64,000 bases of DNA from CAIZQW01 sp037133395. Lineage in GTDB: Bacteria > Verrucomicrobiota > Kiritimatiellia > RFP12 > UBA1067. Below are positions 63,901-64,000 of this stretch, one piece after another. The stretch lies in assembly GCA_037133395.1 (NCBI GenBank), contig JBAXOG010000006.1:1-64000 (forward strand), in the 5' to 3' direction. The notes below the pieces were generated by a model that was not told where the DNA came from, made no database searches, and was given only the letters and a program-made list of their open reading frames with translations. A program made the position numbers and the translations under genes. Within the stretch, counting starts at the first letter, position 1. The number at the start of each line of letters is the position of its first letter.

Positions 63901-64000
63901 TGCCGGCGGACTCCAGACCGCGGTGTTCACGATTTATTACAACGGGACGAACACAGCGTATCGGGTGAACGTGGTGGGTGTCGGATTAGACGGTGGCATT
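54947..64000 (+). CDS. Giant secreted protein with four RCC1 propellers, a fifth seven-repeat propeller and Ig-like domains (3' truncated)
   Basis: An open frame of 3018 codons runs to the window edge. Signal peptide: LLLPQSAMAAPG after a hydrophobic stretch. Layout by base: Ig-like domain (55070-55330), RCC1 block 1 (55335-56350), Ig (56360-56620), block 2 (56630-57640), Ig (57645-57905), block 3 (57910-58935), Ig and MBG-like domains (58940-59415), Ig (59420-59675), block 4 (59680-60710), choice-of-anchor-D-like (60715-61050), IPT/TIG-like (61050-61310), NLYAGG-repeat propeller (61318-62310), IPT/TIG (62320-62580), MBG-like Ig repeats and another choice-of-anchor D at the edge. Every repeat block has seven units of LW(A/T)MGxNxxGQLG or WTNLGSGV...NLYAGG. 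Likely a surface or extracellular adhesin-like protein. Shine-Dalgarno AGGGAGG. Confidence 0.9.
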   Translation, partial: MKNRLEQQVMRARYSRFLGLGVVGVVFYLSLLLPQSAMAAPGLPAITTQPISAVATVGQLASLSVANSGTGPFNYQWYKDGVRQIGQTNTTLSYTSFAFTASGSYYAVVTSMYGMAISFPATLSVTNAPLQVWGRNDYGQLGNGTTNSVNVPAQVASNVVLTASGQYHSLFVKADSTLWTMGWNPYGALGDGTFSNTNRPIQVASNVVAAAGGYRHSLFVKADGTLWAMGDNTSGQLGAGTATATNQPIMVTNGVVMVAAGDSHSLFVKKDGTLWTMGYNYSGELGNGTTINTNRPIMVASNVVAVAGGNYHSLFVKADGTLWAMGFNTYGQLGNGTVANALSPIQVASNVVGVAGGQYHSLFVKADGMLWGMGRDDNGQLGNGAMLTTTNLPVQVTNSVVAVACGASHSLLAKADGTLWTMGLNAYGQLGNGTLSTSYSPVQVAGGGLLLASLTKGPSYDHSLAIAEVVPPAPPAITAQPISAVVTVGQPTSLSVTNSGTGPFGYQWFKDGVRQTGQTNSTLSYASFAFTNSGSYSVVITNALGMAISLPANLSVTNATLRVWGYNSDGQLGNGTTTHTNLPITVASNVVVAAGGFYHSLFVKADNTLWAMGKNNYGQLGNGTTGGITNIPVQVASNVVTVAAGEYHSLFVKANGTLWTMGRNYYGQLGNNTYNDANQPVQVANNVVAVAGGGEHSLFVKANGTLWTMGYNLAGQLGDGTTAIKISPVLVTSNVVAVGGGTSHSLFMKADGTLWAMGYNYSGQLGDGTTINRSSPVQVASNVMAMASGTDHSLFVKEDGTLWGMGYNAYGQLCNEPSGQISRPVQAASNVVAVAAGFCHSMFVKEDGTLWGMGANSGGLLGNGTTDNAYQPVQVFGLLAASLAKKAGSIHSLAIAEVMPPAPPAITAQPISAVVAVGQAASLSVTNSGTGPFGYQWLKDGVILAGQTNSTLSYTSFQFTDSSSYSVVITNAYGMAISFPASLSIPNAPLRVWGNNVYGQLGNGTNGTGVYALLPITVASNVVATAGGAFHSLFVKADNTLWAMGYNFSGQLGNGTTTDTNRPIAVASNVVATAAGAFHSLFVKADGTLWSMGRNVDGQLGDGTNTNIDRPVQVASNVVAAAGGEFHSLFVKADGTLWAMGANVYGQLGNNTTNNANLPIMVASNVMAVAAGGDQSLFVKADNTLWAMGENSSGQLGNGTTVNESRPIQVTNNVTAVAVGGAHSLFVKADGMLWTMGNNNFGQMGNSITGGSTNQPIQVASNVVMAATGYNHSLFVKADGALWAMGNNTYGQLGNGKTVSTNCPTQVSGGLLTVVLAQAPLAEHSLAIAGAVPVVSVSNQTVTVDQTTNFVAVVTGDGPFTYQWQKNGTNIVNATNASYTVSSAAVSDAGNYAVSVVSPFGTTTSAVATLTVNKATPSVTTWPTASTITFGQTLAASTLSGGTGSVAGVFAFTLPATVPAVGSTSHGVTFTPTDTNSYNSVTSSVSVTAIDPPAISSQPVSAVLTAGQAANLSATHSGTGPFGYQWLKDGVILAGQTNRTLSYTSFAFTNSGSYSVVITNAYGMTISFPASLSVPDAPLQVWGNNVSGQRGDGTNTDTNRPVYVTNNVVVATGGFSHSLFVKADGTLWAMGYNAQGQLGNGTTANTNLPVYVTNNVVAAAGGSGYSLFVKADGTLWAMGQNNYGQLGDGTTANTGTNLPVQVANNVVAAAGGSGHSLFVKADGTLWAMGQNNYGQLGDGTTANTGTNLPVQVANNVVAAACGSGHSLFVKADGTLWAMGWNAAGQMGDGTTNNASLPVQVANNVVVATGGRLHSLFVKADGTLWAMGNNVWGQLGNGTNTETNRPVYVTNNVAAAAGGYQHSLFVKADGTLWTMGYNNKGQLGNGTTDSTNLPVQVTGLLVASLAKEPQASHSLAIAEILLPDLQVLGTNGTEIESGSGVSPLNGTQFAPILPGATVTNTLSITNNGMSLLTISGAGVQGAGFRVQGIPATVSVGAVSSFDVVFNPDAVGSFTSTLSISNNSPTAVYTVNLAGSCYQLSANSGPYVGGNTITVTNGTFGTITHVLVGGVQATITGSGTTWFTITLPAAGSAGVKDIVVQTSNNGDITLTGAYTVNPAGVIGLPAGPSVWTNLSSGVDVAVQALAPDANGDLYVGGLFANAGGKAASRIAKWNASSGTWTNLGSGVNGVVRVLAYDGANLYVGGEFTTAGGVTANRVAKWTASSGTWTNLGSGMNDTVFTLAHDGTNLYAGGYFTTADGVTVNKVAKWNGTSWTNLGSGVNTYVYALAHDGTNLYAGGYFTTAGGVSANNVAMWNGTSWTNLAGGVNGNAYALTHDGTNLYAGGSFTTAGGLGATRMAKWNGTSWTNMGSGTSGDVMALSHDGANLYAGGSFTTAGGVTVNRVAKWDTLSGIWTNMGAGMDISVYALAQNGANLYAGGGFTTAGGVAANRVAKWGPTFPADLGVTPSSGSWVGGYSVVISGTNLCDGTMGDVTNVTLCGVSATVTAVNGSTQIVVTAGVSGVTGLGDVRVFSTSFGTTIKSNAFEYLRVEQVSLVFTPASPQTFGTTNALSVSGGSGTGAVSYDVLSGPGQIVGGTSLVMTGGVGTVQVRALKAQDNLYFVTSITSGVTAAKASQSISFANPGAQLTTNSVGLAATASSGLVPTFSVVSGAASISEGTNLIFTTAGNVSVVAAQGGDGNWNSATSVTNTFTVSLTEQATMTFSSLVSPQIYATTNTISAIGGSGTGLVSYAVQSGPGTILGTGPTFRFIVLGMSGVKLVVNSGTGTVVVVATRAASALYSAQSITGLVNCAKAEQGITFTGFSDQFWTNQLLLAATASSSLGVAFTVASGPALISNNTNLSFTGYGTVGIAAAQTGNENYKAASSVTNFIPVLGPQLAVLGTNSAVVANSNVVSIADGTDFGACVIGKSTVTNQFVVRNIGNAPAGISGVTMTGLGANSFELVSPPPFATTIDGDDVSFKLAFQPRAGGLQTAVFTIYYNGTNTAYRVNVVGVGLDGGI
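59981..60280 (+). repeat. Recent 150-bp tandem duplication of an RCC1 blade
   Basis: Two 150-bp units (59981-60130, 60131-60280) begin GGTCAAAACAATTATGGGCA. The first ~120 bases of each are nearly identical (a few changes such as aat/aac and ggc/tgc); the ends then drift toward the next blade. It keeps the frame and makes two adjacent blades LWAMGQNNYGQLG almost alike. Confidence 0.85.
60749..60780 (+). repeat. Partial copy of the hsdM palindromic element inside the giant protein
   Basis: GAAAGTGGCAGCGGCGTCTC then GCCGCTGAATGG, coding ESGSGVSPLNG. It differs at about two positions from the first 28 bases of the hsdM insert (AAAGTGGAAGCGGCGTCTCG, then CCGCTTAAT). Confidence 0.7.

Overview
The window reads as a contig from a bacterium of the PVC superphylum, most likely Kiritimatiellota or a near relative (Verrucomicrobiota/Lentisphaerota). 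This is inferred from gene content only: secreted proteins ending in an FYRLKV-type tail, RCC1/Ig giant proteins, a GH106 rhamnosidase-like enzyme, Tat-type Gfo/Idh/MocA and glycoside-hydrolase-like proteins, an S46 peptidase, and intergenic spacers full of small palindromic elements. No rRNA, tRNA, CRISPR array or phage structural gene was seen. Both ends cut through genes.

Layout. 1-350: tail of a secreted protein. 409-2280 (-): RiPP-type B12 radical SAM enzyme. 2518-4545: hybrid histidine kinase. 4696-5718: REP-type Y1 transposase. 5737-6978: an HTH protein and a possible nucleic-acid-binding protein. 7114-8073 (-): cysteine synthase. 8439-21142 (-): a seven-gene type I restriction-modification operon (hsdM, AlbA_2/HATPase protein, small wHTH protein, hsdS, KAP NTPase, hsdR, YgjP-like metalloprotease), most junctions overlapping. 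21528-24294 (-): two transsulfuration PLP enzymes and an Rrf2-family regulator. 24496-34251 (+): sulfate uptake and reduction (sbp, cysT, cysW, cysA, cysH, cysD, cysN, sulfite reductase). 34444-37383: a single-chain MmeI-like restriction-methylation enzyme. 37515-40193: a TPR-like secreted protein, WrbA and an M20 peptidase. 40474-49210: a DoxX/TIM-barrel fusion and four secreted carbohydrate-active proteins (SGNH hydrolase, GH43-like propeller, GH106, parallel beta-helix with PKD). 49280-51361: S46 peptidase. 51391-54788: PAS-AraC regulator divergent from a Gfo/Idh/MocA oxidoreductase and a UroD-like protein. 54947-64000: the first 3018 codons of a giant secreted protein.

The sulfur genes form one system. 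Sulfate enters through Sbp-CysTWA. CysDN makes APS, and an Fe-S-type APS reductase (CysH) uses it directly; no APS kinase gene is present. A siroheme/[4Fe-4S] ferredoxin-type enzyme reduces sulfite, CysK fixes sulfide, and two PLP enzymes link cysteine and methionine. Three promoters (cysK, the PLP/rrf2 operon, sbp) carry the same TTGTCTATTGA-type inverted-repeat operator, so a local Rrf2 regulon is likely.

The most unusual items are: the operator set; the type I R-M operon carrying a KAP NTPase and two GHWEVLK-tailed wHTH proteins; an 84-bp (28-codon) palindromic element read in frame inside hsdM, with a related piece in the giant protein; the giant protein's five blocks of exactly seven repeats (five predicted beta-propellers); and several families of nested palindromic repeats that fill the spacers of the sulfur operon.
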